Source: CAZFLM01 sp964519955 (GTDB lineage: Bacteria; Armatimonadota; Chthonomonadetes; Chthonomonadales; CAJBBX01). From it: 5,217 nt of DNA. The stretch is taken from assembly GCA_964519955.1 (NCBI GenBank), contig CAZFLM010000164.1:1-5217 (forward strand). Reading direction: 5' to 3'. Shown piece by piece: positions 4,974 through 5,217 of the stretch. Both the position numbers and the translations under genes were made by a program. How positions within the stretch are numbered: the first letter of the stretch is position 1; every line of letters begins with the position of its first letter. The notes under the pieces are model-generated. The model searched no databases and had not been told where the DNA came from. It saw only the letters and a list, made by a program, of their open reading frames with translations.

Positions 4974-5217
4974 TTGACGATCCTCACCGGCCCCGAAGGA
5001 CCGGTGCGACTACCAGCTCCATGAGGGCGTGCGCGCCTGGCTCGATGTGTTTCAATCCTCACCGGCCCCGAAGGACCGGTGCGACGCGCTGCAGCACCGG
5101 CCCCGCCTCCTCATGCTCTCCGAGGTTTCAATCCTCACCGGCCCCGAAGGACCGGTGCGACGTTCCGGCGTTCTTCGCGTTGGTGAGCCCGCTCGTGAGT
5201 TTCAATCCTCACCGGCC
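4974..5217 (-). CRISPR. Leader-distal end of a CRISPR array (4 repeats seen, 3 spacers)
   Basis: Four 37-base repeats are seen: 4974-5010 (degenerate), 5049-5085, 5125-5161 and 5199-5217 (cut by the window end). On the plus strand they start GTTTCAATCCTCACC and end GGACCGGTGCGAC. Spacers are 5011-5048 (38), 5086-5124 (39) and 5162-5198 (37), all different. Read on the minus strand the repeat ends in GGATTGAAAC, the usual 8-base crRNA handle (ATTGAAAC) of many type I and III systems, so transcription runs right to left. The leftmost repeat differs from the others at four of its first six plus-strand positions, which is the 3' end of the last repeat in transcript sense. That is typical of a leader-distal terminal repeat and supports the same orientation. 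The repeat RNA folds as CACCGGUCC-UUCG-GGGCCGGUG, nine pairs including one G-U. Leader and cas genes, if any, lie right of the window, so the subtype cannot be named. Confidence 0.97.

Noticed and set aside
5095..5105. CACCGGCCCCG inside spacer 2 matches 11 bases of the repeat
   Set aside because: It could hint at a repeat-derived spacer piece, but 11 GC-rich bases in a GC-rich genome are easily chance, and the spacer has a normal length.

Overview
The window is GC-rich bacterial DNA with long spurious open frames on both strands, so I chose genes by protein character, Shine-Dalgarno sites and neighbour spacing rather than by frame length. The phylum cannot be fixed from the sequence. The GC content, dense intergenic repeats, HEAT-repeat protein and type I/III-like CRISPR repeat would suit an Armatimonadota-, Planctomycetota- or Gemmatimonadota-like genome, but this is only an impression.

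Layout: (1) 1-156 is the C-terminal end of a plus-strand gene that enters from the left. (2) 157-615 has no gene. It holds purine-rich short repeats, a 124-bp-period tandem duplication (224-460) and a perfect 15-bp hairpin (553-592), and it separates convergent genes. (3) 616-1308 (minus) is a phage/mobile-element-like beta-rich protein whose natural start lies upstream of an in-frame amber codon. (4) 1450-2715 (minus) is a multi-pass membrane protein with a soluble HExxH metallopeptidase-like domain. It overlaps (5) 2699-3127 (minus), a small Cys/His-rich protein with a duplicated helical motif. (6) 3174-3388 is intergenic. (7) 3389-4486 (minus) is a HEAT-repeat scaffold protein. (8) 4461-4640 and 4664-4822 (minus) are two small ORFs with strong ribosome-binding sites. 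(9) 4974-5217 is the end of a CRISPR array that runs out of the window on the right.

Every gene from 616 to 4822 is on the minus strand. By its repeat (ATTGAAAC at the 3' end) and its degenerate last repeat, the CRISPR array is also transcribed on the minus strand, with its leader to the right outside the window. The gene train therefore lies on the leader-distal, downstream side of the array. No cas gene is visible.

The most unusual points are a 69-bp direct repeat (3105-3173 and 4618-4686) that carries the same 'end of gene A / start of gene B' junction on both sides of the HEAT gene, the early amber codon in the phage-like gene, and the array's UUCG-capped repeat hairpin. I do not see a recognisable complete defence system. 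The zinc-motif, membrane-peptidase and HEAT genes form a co-directional set whose joint function is unknown.
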